From the NCBI GenBank assembly GCA_965276785.1, contig OZ255629.1:1364001-1428000 (forward strand): a stretch of 64,000 bases of DNA. The letters run 5' to 3'. Under the pieces are notes generated by a model, which was not told the origin of the DNA, did not search any database, and saw nothing but the letters and a program-made list of their open reading frames with translations. Below are positions 39,473-48,529 of this stretch, piece by piece (within the stretch, counting starts at the first letter, position 1; every line of letters starts with the position of its first letter). Made by a program: the position numbers and the translations under genes. This DNA is from LMUY01 sp965276785 (GTDB lineage Bacteria; Pseudomonadota; Alphaproteobacteria; Acetobacterales; Acetobacteraceae).

Positions 39473-40462
39473 ATGGCGAATTGGCAATACACCAAGGGCC
39501 TGCACGAAGTCGGAAGCGGCCTATGGGCGTATCTGCAGCCCGACGGCTCCTGGGGCTGGAGCAACGCCGGGCTGATCGTCGATGGGGACCAGACCCTCCT
39601 GGTCGACACATTATTTGACCTGAAACTGACGCGAGAGATGCTCGACGAGATGCGGCGGTCGGTTCCCGCCGCCGAGCACATCAACACGCTGGTCAACACC
39701 CACGCCAATGGTGACCATTGCTACGGCAACGAATTGGTCAAGGGGGCGCAGATCGTCGGCTCGCAGGCCACGGCCGAGGAACTCGAGGAGTTTCCGCCGT
39801 CGGCCTTCCACCATCTCATGCTCACCGCCCGCGATTCCGGGGAAGGCGGCGCCTTCATCGAGGAAGTGTTCCGGCCGTTCGATTTCGCTGGTATCACCTT
39901 GACCAAGCCCACACGCACGTTCACTGGCGAACTCGAGCTTCGCGTCGGCGACAAGCCGGTGCGGCTGATCGAAGTCGGCCCGGCGCACACCCGCGGCGAC
40001 ACGCTCGTTCATCTGCCACAGGACAAGGTCGTGTTCACCGGCGACATCCTGTTCAATGAGGGAACGCCGATCGCCTGGGCTGGGCCGGTGGGGAATTGGA
40101 TCAAGGCGTGCGACCTAATCCTGGGCATGGATGTGGACGTGGTTGTGCCGGGCCATGGCAACATCGCCGACAAGCGCGCAGTGGTTGCGATGCGGGACTA
40201 CCTGCAATTCGTTACCGACGAGGCGCTCCGGCGGTTCGAGGCCGGAATGTCCGCAACCGACGCGGCGTTCGACATTCCGCTGGGCGATTACGCTAAGTGG
40301 AGCGATGCAGAACGCATCGTGGTGACGGTTGCCGCTCTGCATGCGGAGTATCACGGCGAGCAGACCAAGTTTACCCCCGTGCCGCTGTTCGAGCAGATGT
40401 CCAAGATGCGATGCAAGCTGCGCACCTGTAGCTGCCATAGCGGGCCGCTCCGCGCAGACTGA
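39473..40462 (+). CDS. Metallo-beta-lactamase-fold hydrolase
   Basis: 329 aa from the ATG at 39473. The metal motif HANGDH (His77, Asp81, His82) is followed by the His in GPAHTRGDTLVHLP, the Asp in FTGDILF and the His in VVPGHGN, so both zinc sites look intact. A C-terminal helical region (about 250-310) follows. No signal peptide. Adjacent to the MFS and SphA-like genes and divergent from tetR, so it is probably a catabolic hydrolase of the same regulon. Confidence 0.9.
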   Translation: MANWQYTKGLHEVGSGLWAYLQPDGSWGWSNAGLIVDGDQTLLVDTLFDLKLTREMLDEMRRSVPAAEHINTLVNTHANGDHCYGNELVKGAQIVGSQATAEELEEFPPSAFHHLMLTARDSGEGGAFIEEVFRPFDFAGITLTKPTRTFTGELELRVGDKPVRLIEVGPAHTRGDTLVHLPQDKVVFTGDILFNEGTPIAWAGPVGNWIKACDLILGMDVDVVVPGHGNIADKRAVVAMRDYLQFVTDEALRRFEAGMSATDAAFDIPLGDYAKWSDAERIVVTVAALHAEYHGEQTKFTPVPLFEQMSKMRCKLRTCSCHSGPLRAD

Positions 40463-40466
40463 GGTT

Positions 40467-40493
40467 CGGCTTAAGTCGCTTCGGCCTAAGCCG
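40467..40493 (+). terminator. Possible hairpin terminator/attenuator after the metallo-hydrolase gene
   Basis: cggcttaag (40467-40475) pairs with cctaagccg (40485-40493) around a 9-nt loop, followed by gcttggttt. The T-tract is weak, so it may only reduce read-through into the MFS gene. Confidence 0.4.
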
Positions 40494-40531
40494 CTTGGTT
40501 TGTAGGGCACGAGCAATCGAAAGCAACGCCG

Positions 40532-41749
40532 ATGGCTAATCGTTGGATTGCGCTGGCAATCATCTTCCTTTCGTTCATCCAATTTACCCTGAATTGGTTC
40601 TGCATCATCCCCGCGTTCGGCAGCATTGCCGCGGAGATGAAGCTGTCGTTCAGCGAGATTGGCCTCATCGTCGGCATGTTCATCGCCGGCTACGGCATCG
40701 CGCACATCCCCGGCGGCTGGATCGCAGAACGCTACGGAATGCGCGCGGCCCTGTTGCTCGGCATTGCGCTCGAAACGATTGGCGCCGGCGTGAGCGGCTG
40801 GGCGCCGAGCTTCCATTGGCTGCTCGCCGGCCGCCTGCTTTGCGGCTTCGGCGGCTCCATTTACCTCGGCAGCGCCGTGGGGCTCACCGCGGCCTGGTTT
40901 GCCGGCCGCGAGCTTGCCCTGGCCAACAGCCTGATCACGGGCATCGCCTTCACAGTGGGGGCCGCTCTCGGGTTATTCGCGTGGGGAGCGCTGGTGGCGG
41001 CGCTTGGCTGGCGCGAGGCTCTCGGCGGCGGCGCGATGGTGGGCGTTGCCACACTGGTGCTGATGCTGGCGCTGTTCCCCACGCCGCCGCAGTCTGCTTC
41101 CGACGTGATCCAGGGCGCTCATCTCGGCGCGGCGTCGTTGCGCCGGGTGTTCGGCAACCGAAGCTTGTGGCTGATGGGTTTGGCGTTCCTCGGCGGCTAC
41201 GGCAGCTACTTCGCGGCCGCGCAGTTGCTGCCGCACTACGCGCAGGCACGCTGGAGCCTGACGCCGGAAGCCGCCGAGCAGATCAGCGTCATCCTCCTGC
41301 TCAGCGGTATCCCCGGTGCGTTCATCGGCGGCTGGCTGGCCAATCGCTGGTTCGGAATCGTTCCCGTGTTCATCGCATCATGCCTGGTGGAAGGTGTGAC
41401 GTTGCTGCTGGTGCCCTATTTGGGGCAGGCGGGATTGGAGTTCGCCGCCGCAATCATCGGCGGCACGGCAATCTCCGCCTTCGTGGTGTGGGTCACCATC
41501 CCCGGCCAGCAAGATCGGCTGCTGCGCATCAGCGACGTCCCGACCGCGGCGGGTTTGATGCTGACGATTGTGGCCGTCGGTGGCGCCGCCATCCCGCCGC
41601 TGTACAGCCTGATCTCGACCGTTTGGAGTCCCCAATCCGCCTGGGCGTTTGAGGGCGTTGTCTGCATCGCCTTCGCGGCGGTCGCGCTGCTGCCGCGAGC
41701 CTCGACCGCCAGGGCGATGCCAGCCCCGCCGCTGGGCGCTAGCGATTAG
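40532..41749 (+). CDS. Major facilitator superfamily transporter
   Basis: 405 aa with about 12 membrane helices. The MFS signature between helices 2 and 3 appears as GGWIAERYGMRAALLLG, and the equivalent in the second half is GGWLANRWFG. The N-terminal WFCIIPAFGSIAAEM resembles proton-coupled organic-acid importers. It lies between the hydrolase and the SphA-like gene; probable uptake of the compound degraded by this locus. Confidence 0.9.
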   Translation: MANRWIALAIIFLSFIQFTLNWFCIIPAFGSIAAEMKLSFSEIGLIVGMFIAGYGIAHIPGGWIAERYGMRAALLLGIALETIGAGVSGWAPSFHWLLAGRLLCGFGGSIYLGSAVGLTAAWFAGRELALANSLITGIAFTVGAALGLFAWGALVAALGWREALGGGAMVGVATLVLMLALFPTPPQSASDVIQGAHLGAASLRRVFGNRSLWLMGLAFLGGYGSYFAAAQLLPHYAQARWSLTPEAAEQISVILLLSGIPGAFIGGWLANRWFGIVPVFIASCLVEGVTLLLVPYLGQAGLEFAAAIIGGTAISAFVVWVTIPGQQDRLLRISDVPTAAGLMLTIVAVGGAAIPPLYSLISTVWSPQSAWAFEGVVCIAFAAVALLPRASTARAMPAPPLGASD

Positions 41750-41780
41750 CCCGGATTGAAGGTGAGGGTAGGGGGAAGCA

Positions 41781-42674
41781 ATGCGATATAACTATCTCGT
41801 GGCAGCAAGCTGCCTTATACTCTGGCCAGCCATAGGCCAAGCCGAAGAGGGGCTGACACCCTATCTGCCGGGAGCCACCACCGGCGTGCCCGTTGGGTTT
41901 CTGCCGCCACCCGGACTCTACGCCACCGAGGACAATTACGTCGTGTTCGGCGATGTGAGAGGCAACAACGGCCAAGTCGTCCGGGTCCACGTCACCAATT
42001 CCTCGTTCAGCGTCGCAACGCTTTGGTCGTCGCCCTACCACCTGCTGGGCGCGCAATATGGCGCCGGAGTTGTGCAGATCAGCGCCTACCATCAGGTGGA
42101 TTCAACGAGCGTCGGTGGATCATCGACCGCGTCCTTTGGACTGTTCAATACCATCCTCGAACCGATCCTCCTAGCATGGCCGCTTGGCAACGGTGTGTCG
42201 GTGTCTACCGGGCAATCGATCTACTTGCCCAATGGCGAGTTCCACCATTCCGGGACCGCCCGGTTGCAAACGTCCTACGCCAACGCGTTCTGGACCTACG
42301 AGCCGAGCGTAGGCGTGTCCTATCTCGGTCACGGCTGGAACCTCACCGCCAACAACATCTTCGACGTCAATACCAAAGATGGCGAGACCGACTATAAATC
42401 CGGCAACGTCTACTACCTGGACCTGACCGCCGTTAAGACCATCGGCAAGCTCTCGTTCGGCCTGATCGGCGATTACACCCAGCAAGTGTCGGACGACTAC
42501 CAACGGGGCAAACGCGTGGCTGATGGCAACCGCGCCCAGCACGTCATGCTAGGTCCCCTGCTGAGCTACAAGGCCGGTCCGGTACTGGTTACGGCCCGCT
42601 ACTTGAACGACGTGAGGACGCGTAACGACGTGGCCCTGCACATGTTCCATGTTTCGTTCAGCGTCGCGTTCTAA
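41781..42674 (+). CDS. SphA/MetA-type outer-membrane protein (phenol degradation family)
   Basis: 297 aa with signal peptide (MRYNYLVAASCLILWPAIGQA). The mature part starts EEGLTPYLPGATTGVPVGFLPPPG and shows alternating beta strands ending in an aromatic C-terminus (SFSVAF), as in outer-membrane barrels. The pattern resembles the SphA/'meta-pathway of phenol degradation' transporter-like family. Probably forms a channel for the hydrophobic substrate of the upstream MFS and hydrolases. 31 bp after the MFS gene. Confidence 0.85.
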   Translation: MRYNYLVAASCLILWPAIGQAEEGLTPYLPGATTGVPVGFLPPPGLYATEDNYVVFGDVRGNNGQVVRVHVTNSSFSVATLWSSPYHLLGAQYGAGVVQISAYHQVDSTSVGGSSTASFGLFNTILEPILLAWPLGNGVSVSTGQSIYLPNGEFHHSGTARLQTSYANAFWTYEPSVGVSYLGHGWNLTANNIFDVNTKDGETDYKSGNVYYLDLTAVKTIGKLSFGLIGDYTQQVSDDYQRGKRVADGNRAQHVMLGPLLSYKAGPVLVTARYLNDVRTRNDVALHMFHVSFSVAF

Positions 42675-42698
42675 TCGGCCCGTGGTGCGAGGGCTCGC

Positions 42699-42842
42699 CT
42701 ACTTCCCCGTCGCTTCGGCCGCAAGCAGTTGCACTAGACAGTCCGGCAGCGGCTCTCGCAGGCTCGCAGCAAACTTCTCCCGCAGCGACCGCTTGACCCA
42801 TAAGTCAAGCGCGACGTCGTCTGGGCGGCACGCTTGCGGCAT
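42699..42842 (-). CDS. NepR-like small protein (putative anti-sigma factor)
   Basis: 47 aa, starting at the ATG 42842 with GAGGAG eight nt upstream. The sequence includes LDLWVKRSLREKF, LREPLPDCLVQLL and a short tail. Two short helices around an EP(L/V)P turn (xLxxxYxxxxxEPxPxxxxxLL) are the core of NepR, which holds the general-stress sigma factor EcfG until PhyR-P binds. No phyR or ecfG gene lies nearby, so it would be an orphan copy. It is downstream of serA on the same strand across a hairpin. Identified by motif only. Confidence 0.55.
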   Translation of the reverse strand: MPQACRPDDVALDLWVKRSLREKFAASLREPLPDCLVQLLAAEATGK

Positions 42843-42907
42843 GGGGGCGCTCCTCACTGTGTCGTCCGTTATCATGCTATGTTAAGGTCGGTGCGCCTCG
42901 CGAGTTG

Positions 42908-42928
42908 CATGCCCGGGTGGGCCGGGCA
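42908..42928. terminator. GC-rich hairpin between serA and the NepR-like ORF
   Basis: atgcccgg (42908-42915) and ccgggcat (42921-42928) form an 8-bp stem with a 5-nt loop. It is 27 bp beyond the serA stop. No T-tract follows on the minus strand; on the plus strand tttgt follows. It may be a weak terminator for serA or a stabilising hairpin. Confidence 0.4.
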
Positions 42929-42955
42929 TTTGTCAAGCAGTCGAAATCACGAAAT

Positions 42956-44191
42956 TTATACGCGCCGGATCAGCCGCGCGCGGATCGTGCCCTCCAGCGC
43001 GCGCAACTCCGCCAGGCACTCCTCGCACCCGGCGTCGCTCTGCGTTTCCACCACCACGTAGCCCAGTTCGCCATCGGTCTGGAGGGACTGGCCGGCGATA
43101 TTCATGTGGCGGCGGGAGAACACGCCGTTGATGCGGCCCAGCATGCCGGGCACATTATGGTGAGTATGGACATAGCGGGTGGCAGCGGGGCGGGGCGGAA
43201 GCTGCACCTGAGGGAAATTGACCGCGCCCAGCGTCGAGCCGGCGTCGCTATGGTCGATCAGCTTGCGGGCGACTTCCTCGCCGATACGCTCCTGCGCCTC
43301 TTGCGTCGACCCGCCGATATGCGGCGTGAGGATCACGTTCGGCAGGCCTTGCAGCGATGAGCGGAACGGCTCGGCAGAGCCTTTCGGTTCGGTGGGGAAC
43401 ACGTCCAGCGCCGCGCCGAGCAGATGGCCGCGCACGAGTGCGTCGCGCAAGGCGTCGAGGTCCACCACGGTGCCGCGGCTGTTGTTGATCAGGTAGCCGC
43501 CCGGCTTCATGGCGGCGAGTTCGGCGGCGCCGATCAGGCCGGCCGTGGCAGGGGTTTCCGGCACATGCAGACTGATCACGTCCGCCATGCCCAGTAGCTC
43601 GGCGAGCGAGCTCACGGGCTCGCTGTTGCCGTGGCGCAGCTTGTCTGCAACGTCGTAGTACACCACGCGCATGCCCATCGCCTCGGCCATGGTGGAGAGC
43701 TGGGTGCCGATGGAGCCATAGCCCACGATGCCGAGCGTCTTGCCACGGACCTCGAAGCTGCCGGTGGCGGACTTGTCCCACTCGCCGGCATGGGCCGCAG
43801 CCGAGCGGGGAGTGATACGGCGCAGTAGCATGACGATCTCGCCGATGACGAGTTCGGCAACGCTGCGGGTGTTGGAGAACGGGGCGTTGAACACTGGAAT
43901 GCCCCGGGCGCGGGCCGCTAGCAGATCCACCTGGTTGGTGCCGACGGAGAAGCAGCCGACCAGCATCAGCCGGTTGGCAGCCGCGAACACGGCCTCGGTC
44001 AGTTCGGTGCGGGAGCGGATGCCAAGGATGTGAATGCCTTCGAGCGCCTCGGCCAGCGCGGCACCTTCGAGCGCCTTGGGCAGGCGGGTGATGGCGGAGT
44101 AGCCGGCTTCGCGCAGCAAGGCGACAGCGCTGTCATTGACTCCCTCCAGCAGGAGGATGCGAATTTTGCCCTTGCTTAGCGATAAGCCCAT
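42956..44191 (-). CDS. serA: D-3-phosphoglycerate dehydrogenase
   Basis: First step of serine synthesis, NAD-dependent. 411 aa from the ATG at 44191, the E. coli-type length with a C-terminal ACT domain (about 340-411, THHNVPGMLGRINGVFS) that normally binds serine for feedback inhibition. The Rossmann motif GYGSIG starts at 157. Catalytic Arg/Glu/His are in NSRGTVVD, the ALDVFPTEP region and TPHIGGSTQEAQ. Confidence 0.95.
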   Translation of the reverse strand: MGLSLSKGKIRILLLEGVNDSAVALLREAGYSAITRLPKALEGAALAEALEGIHILGIRSRTELTEAVFAAANRLMLVGCFSVGTNQVDLLAARARGIPVFNAPFSNTRSVAELVIGEIVMLLRRITPRSAAAHAGEWDKSATGSFEVRGKTLGIVGYGSIGTQLSTMAEAMGMRVVYYDVADKLRHGNSEPVSSLAELLGMADVISLHVPETPATAGLIGAAELAAMKPGGYLINNSRGTVVDLDALRDALVRGHLLGAALDVFPTEPKGSAEPFRSSLQGLPNVILTPHIGGSTQEAQERIGEEVARKLIDHSDAGSTLGAVNFPQVQLPPRPAATRYVHTHHNVPGMLGRINGVFSRRHMNIAGQSLQTDGELGYVVVETQSDAGCEECLAELRALEGTIRARLIRRV

Positions 44192-44316
44192 GGCGGTGTA
44201 CTCAACCGTTGCGATGGCGGCGGAAGTAGCGGTGTAGGCCGCTTCGGGCAAGTTCGGCCTGGTATGCGGACGTGGCTGCCCCCGCCGATCCAAACAGCCT
44301 CAAGCCGAGAGCCCGG

Positions 44317-45195
44317 CTAAGCGCTTGCAGCGGCCCGTCGCGCCAACGCCGCCGCCACGGTATTTTCCAGCAGGCAAGCCACCGTCATCGGGCCAACGCC
44401 GCCGGGCACGGGGGTGATGGCAGCGGCGACGGCGGCGGCTTCGGCAAAGGCGACATCGCCGACCAAACCGTGCTCCGTTCGATTGATGCCGACGTCGATC
44501 ACCACCGCCCCGGGCTTGATCCAGTCGCCCCGGACCATTTCGGCGCGGCCTGTGGCAGCCACCACGATGTCGGCCCGGCGGCACTCCTCCGCCGGGTCGG
44601 CGCTGCGGGAATGCAGCACGGTCACGGTGGCGTCGGCGGCGGTCAGCATGGCGGCCACCGGCCGTCCCACCAGCGCCGAGCGCCCGAGCACGACCGCGCG
44701 TGCCCCGGCGAGGCCGGGGCGGACCGAAGCCAGCAGGCGCATCACGCCGAGTGGCGTGCAGGGAGCGAGCGCCTCCCCCTCCGGCTGGTCCAAGGAGAGG
44801 CTGGGCCGGCCTTCTGCCAGCCGGCCCACATTGGCGAGGGTGAGGCCATCGACGTCTTTTACAGGGTCTAACACGGCGAGCACCGGCCGCGCGTCCAGGC
44901 GGTCCGGCAAGGGCAACTGTACGAGGATGCCGTCCACTTCGTCATCGGCGCCAAGCCGCTCAACCACGGCGATAACGTCCGACAGCGCGGCTTGTGAGGG
45001 CAAGCGGATCGTTTGCACGGCCAGGCCGGCAGCCTGCGCGGCGCGATCTTTGGCGCGGACATAGACGGCGCTGGCCGGGTCGTCCCCCACAAGAACGACG
45101 GCGAGCCCGGGTCGAAATGGCAGCCGAGCCACTCGTTGGGCAACCCGCATGCGCAGCGCTGCCGCCTCGTGCCGGCCATCGATCACAACGGCCAT
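44317..45195 (-). CDS. folD: Bifunctional methylenetetrahydrofolate dehydrogenase/methenyl-THF cyclohydrolase
   Basis: Interconverts 5,10-methylene-THF and 10-formyl-THF. 292 aa. The YVRAK motif with catalytic Lys49, GILVQLPLPDRLD, VLGRSALVGRPVAAML and TPVPGGVGPMTVACLLENT are all diagnostic. The start overlaps the yggT stop by one base (TGATG). Confidence 0.95.
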   Translation of the reverse strand: MAVVIDGRHEAAALRMRVAQRVARLPFRPGLAVVLVGDDPASAVYVRAKDRAAQAAGLAVQTIRLPSQAALSDVIAVVERLGADDEVDGILVQLPLPDRLDARPVLAVLDPVKDVDGLTLANVGRLAEGRPSLSLDQPEGEALAPCTPLGVMRLLASVRPGLAGARAVVLGRSALVGRPVAAMLTAADATVTVLHSRSADPAEECRRADIVVAATGRAEMVRGDWIKPGAVVIDVGINRTEHGLVGDVAFAEAAAVAAAITPVPGGVGPMTVACLLENTVAAALARRAAASA

Positions 45196-45506
45196 CAGTA
45201 AAACAGCGGGAGGATAAAAGACTGGTAGATCTGGGCGATCACTGCTTGAAGAATATAGATAAGGAACAGCAGCGCGATCGGACTGAGATCGATCCCGCCG
45301 AGCGTTGGGACCACCCGGCGGATGCGGCGCAGCGCCGGTTCGGTGATGCGGTAGAGGAAGTCCGCAATTGTCCAAACCAGGCGGTTGCGCGTGTCCAGCA
45401 CGCCGAAGGCGATCAGGTTGCTCATGACGGCGGCAAGGATGACCGCCCACCAGTAAAGGTTGAGCACTTCCTGCAGCACTTGATAGAGACGATTGGCAAT
45501 CAACAA
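45195..45506 (-). CDS. YggT family membrane protein
   Basis: 103 aa with two hydrophobic segments, the first WWAVILAAVMSNLIAFGV and the second IALLFLIYILQAVIAQIY, around a conserved RITEPALRRIRRVVPTLGGIDLSP loop. YggT proteins are linked to osmotic stress and thylakoid or cell-envelope assembly in other organisms. Directly upstream of folD and coupled to it. Confidence 0.88.
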   Translation of the reverse strand: MLIANRLYQVLQEVLNLYWWAVILAAVMSNLIAFGVLDTRNRLVWTIADFLYRITEPALRRIRRVVPTLGGIDLSPIALLFLIYILQAVIAQIYQSFILPLFY

Positions 45507-45622
45507 CTCGGTGGTTCCCTGGAACGGCGGCGGACCCTAGCCGCCCCGGGAGCGCCGGGCAACGTCCCGGCTGTGCTTGACTTGACCGCTCTCGGCTGAC
45601 ATGTCTCCGCCGCCAGGACGGC

Positions 45623-45698
45623 GGGGCTGTAGCTCAGTTGGTAGAGCGCCTCGTTCGCAATGAGGAGGTCAGGGGTTCGATTCCCCTCAGCTCCACCA
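45623..45698 (+). tRNA. tRNA-Ala (anticodon CGC)
   Basis: 76-nt cloverleaf. Acceptor ggggctg pairs with agctcca allowing G-T, D arm gctc...gagc, anticodon stem cctcg/tgagg with loop ttcgcaa giving anticodon CGC (codon GCG), T arm aggggttcgattcccct, and an encoded CCA end. No integrase or duplicated 3' end is visible next to it. Confidence 0.95.
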
Positions 45699-45814
45699 AC
45701 TCGCCCGACCGGCCATCCCGCCCCCCGGCGTTGACCAGCGCTCGCTCCTGGTTTCGCCGAGCATCTTCATCGGTCGCCCGATCGCGCCCTACCGATGAGG
45801 CCCTGAGATGCTCC

Positions 45815-47644
45815 CTACGCAGCCCTGCGCGGGGGCGCTGCCGCGTCGGCGGCGGCGGTCAGGGTGAAGCGGCTGATCATTCGGGCAAGCTCCTCACTTT
45901 CCTGCGCCACCGCCCGGCTGGCTGCGGTCGACTCCCCGACCATGGCCGCGTTCTGTTGCGTGAAGCTGTCCATTTGGTTGATCGCCTTGTTCACCTCGGC
46001 TAGCGCGATTGCCTGTTCCTCGGTAGAGGCAGCGATATCTGTCACCACGGCAGTAACTTCCGCGACTTGAGCCGCCATCCGGGTTAACGTTTGCCCGGTT
46101 TCGCTGACCAGCTTCACGCCAGACCCGACCTGGGCGGCGGAGGCGGCGACGAGCGCCTTGATCTCCTTGGCGGCTCCGGCGGAACGCTGCGCCAGTGCAC
46201 GCACTTCGCTCGCGACCACGGCAAAGCCACGCCCGGCGTCGCCAGCCCGTGCCGCCTCGACTCCTGCGTTCAGGGCTAGAAGGTTGGTCTGGAACGCGAT
46301 CTCGTCGATCACGCCGATGATCTGGCCGATCTCGCGCGATGACCTTTCGATGCTGGTCATCGCTTCTTGTGCGTTCTGCACCACTTTGCCGGATTGCAGC
46401 GCGTCCGCCCTGGTGGCGGCAACGATGTCCCGCGCTTGGGCGGCGCCGCTGGCGGTTTTGCGCACGGTTGCAGTGATCTCGTCGAGTGCCGCGGCGGTCT
46501 GCTCCAGGTTGGCCGCCTGCTGCTCAGTGCGACGGCTGAGATCGTCCGCAGCAGTGGCAATATTATCCGTTCCGGAGCGGATGACGTCGCCATTCGCGAC
46601 AATGCCGTGCAGCAGTTCCTGCAACTGACCCACTGCTTGGTTGAAGTTCGCTCGCAGTTCTTCGTAGCCCGCTGGGAACCCGTCGGCGATAATGCAGGTG
46701 ACGTCTCCTTGGGCGAGGCGTGCAAGCGCGGAGGCGAGGCAACTCGTCACGCCCGCTTGGATCGTGGCAGCCTGAACTGCCTGTGCCTCTCGCTGAACCT
46801 GTTCGGCTTCGGCTCGACCGCGCTGGGCGGCCGCTTCCGCCTCAAGCGCGAGCTTGGCTTTCGCCTCCTCCTTCAGCACCTGAACCGCCTGTGCCATGGC
46901 GCCGATTTGATCGCTCCGCGCGGTCTCTGGCACTTGGCTGCGAAGATCTCCGCGTGCCACGAGTCGCACGGCCTGAGTCAAACGATTGAGCGGGCGCAGG
47001 GCGCGAACCATGAGCCACACCTGCACGGTCGCGAACAGGCCAGTCATAACGAGCCCGATCAGCACGCCATCTCTCAAGATGAGCGAAACACCATCGTCGA
47101 TCTCGGTAGCGGCCTTGCCTGTGAAAAGGATGCCAATGATGTTGTTTGAACGATCCTTAACCGGCTCATAGATGGCGAAATAGGGTTTCCCAAGCACCAT
47201 TGCGGGGCCGCGGAACGGTTTGCCTTCTTGCAGCACGGCGGTTCGCACCGCCGGGTCAATCAGCTTGGTTCCCGCAGCGCGGCTGCCGTCTGGATTGCGG
47301 ACGTTGGTCGCAACTCGCACATCTCCGTCGAAGATCGTGGCCACGCCGCCAATGGCTACTGCGGCCCGATCGACCAATTCATTCTGCGAAGTCAGCAATA
47401 CGCCCCCAAGCTGGAGGTGCCCAGCCGCGTCCCGCGACCATTCGGTGCCAAGCGGCGCAAGGGTTGACTTCAGCAACGCCATGCTGGCGGCAAGCCCATG
47501 ATCGAGCTGGACCTCGAGCGCGGTCTTGCTTGCCCGTACTGTCCACAATTCGACGCACGTGACGGACAGAAAGATTGACAATGCTGACGGCAGCAGAAGT
47601 TGGCCAAGCAGGCCAAACCGGCGGAACCTTCCAACGCTAGGCAT
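45815..47644 (-). CDS. Methyl-accepting chemotaxis protein with single-Cache domain
   Basis: 609 aa from the ATG at 47644. Membrane helix 1 (about residues 12-32), a periplasmic sCache/Cache_3-like sensor (about 35-190, with YEPVKDRSNNIIGILFTG), membrane helix 2 (about 195-218), HAMP domains (about 219-370) and a signalling domain whose hairpin tip reads IGVIDEIAFQTNLLALNAGVEAARAG. There is no obvious C-terminal NWETF tether. A lone chemoreceptor with no che genes in view. Confidence 0.94.
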   Translation of the reverse strand: MPSVGRFRRFGLLGQLLLPSALSIFLSVTCVELWTVRASKTALEVQLDHGLAASMALLKSTLAPLGTEWSRDAAGHLQLGGVLLTSQNELVDRAAVAIGGVATIFDGDVRVATNVRNPDGSRAAGTKLIDPAVRTAVLQEGKPFRGPAMVLGKPYFAIYEPVKDRSNNIIGILFTGKAATEIDDGVSLILRDGVLIGLVMTGLFATVQVWLMVRALRPLNRLTQAVRLVARGDLRSQVPETARSDQIGAMAQAVQVLKEEAKAKLALEAEAAAQRGRAEAEQVQREAQAVQAATIQAGVTSCLASALARLAQGDVTCIIADGFPAGYEELRANFNQAVGQLQELLHGIVANGDVIRSGTDNIATAADDLSRRTEQQAANLEQTAAALDEITATVRKTASGAAQARDIVAATRADALQSGKVVQNAQEAMTSIERSSREIGQIIGVIDEIAFQTNLLALNAGVEAARAGDAGRGFAVVASEVRALAQRSAGAAKEIKALVAASAAQVGSGVKLVSETGQTLTRMAAQVAEVTAVVTDIAASTEEQAIALAEVNKAINQMDSFTQQNAAMVGESTAASRAVAQESEELARMISRFTLTAAADAAAPPRRAA

Positions 47645-47830
47645 GCAAGTTAAGCCTCTAGGCTGATGAGCGCCGAGGCTATCGCACAAACACTGATCGA
47701 CCCTTAACGCCCAAACTGATCCGGCTTGTGCTTCGACGCATTCAAAAGCCTCAGCATGTGTCGAAGCACTCGCTTGGTTCGGTCGGCCGACTCAGCTCGC
47801 CGGGCTGAAGTGCGCGTCACTATTGGACCG

Positions 47831-48478
47831 TTAGGTGGCAAACCGCTTGAGCAACGCGGACCAGTGATGGCGGCGTAATTCACCGCGTGCCTGGCTATCG
47901 TTTGCCATGTAGTTCAACTGAATAGCATGTCGGACCCCGACAAACCTGCGGTGGCCGTGCCAAGTCGTCGGCCCATTCGGAAACGCAAGCAAGGTGCCGT
48001 TCACCGGGGGGATTTCGACGGCGTAATCCTCGATATCTGTCGCGGTGCGGAGCAAGCGGAGACAGCCCTCCTGCTTAGTCCAGGCCTCGCCCGGCAGGTT
48101 TAGGTATAACAGAACGGTAACGCGCTTGGCCGTCGAGTCGGTATGGATGCGTCCATCCTTCTCCCGGGTTCGGCCGCGGACAGTCAGCATCACCGGCGCG
48201 TCCTGCAGGTCCAGCCCGAACTTGGCCGCCATGGCGCTGCGCAGTGCCGGAGCTTCCATTTCGCGCACCAGCGTAATGGCATTGGGACCCAGCCGGAGCG
48301 CGCTGGGAGGGAACGAGCCGCCACTTGCCATCGGCGGCAGGTCCGCAAGGATGTTCGGCAGCGCGATGGCGGGCACAAAATACGGCACCACCACGTGCGG
48401 AAACGGATTGGTCGCAATCGCGGTGGCGGCGAGAGCCGGGAGGTCCAAGACAGCCCGGTCGAGCGTAGCGGCGTCCAT
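47831..48478 (-). CDS. 2-oxoglutarate/Fe(II)-dependent oxygenase-like protein
   Basis: 215 aa double-stranded beta-helix protein. The iron triad is probably His112 and Asp114 in IHTDSTAKRVT and a distal His in TTWHGHRRFVGVRH (174 or 176), with Arg183 as the 2-oxoglutarate partner. LLYLNLPGEAW and GTLLAFPN match prolyl-hydroxylase-like oxygenases. Target unknown. Transcribed alone between the chemoreceptor and a small exported protein gene. Confidence 0.85.
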   Translation of the reverse strand: MDAATLDRAVLDLPALAATAIATNPFPHVVVPYFVPAIALPNILADLPPMASGGSFPPSALRLGPNAITLVREMEAPALRSAMAAKFGLDLQDAPVMLTVRGRTREKDGRIHTDSTAKRVTVLLYLNLPGEAWTKQEGCLRLLRTATDIEDYAVEIPPVNGTLLAFPNGPTTWHGHRRFVGVRHAIQLNYMANDSQARGELRRHHWSALLKRFAT

Positions 48479-48529
48479 AAGGCTTCCTACGGCGGTTCGC
48501 GCCCGCTTTTCAAGCGCGCGGCGAGCAGG

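Noticed and set aside
42649..42885. 78-codon plus-strand ORF after the SphA-like gene
   Set aside because: No ribosome binding site, low-complexity Ser/Arg composition; the opposite strand holds the better NepR-like ORF.
45623..45698. tRNA-Ala as an attachment site of an integrated element
   Set aside because: No integrase and no duplicated tRNA 3' end nearby; flanks are core genes.
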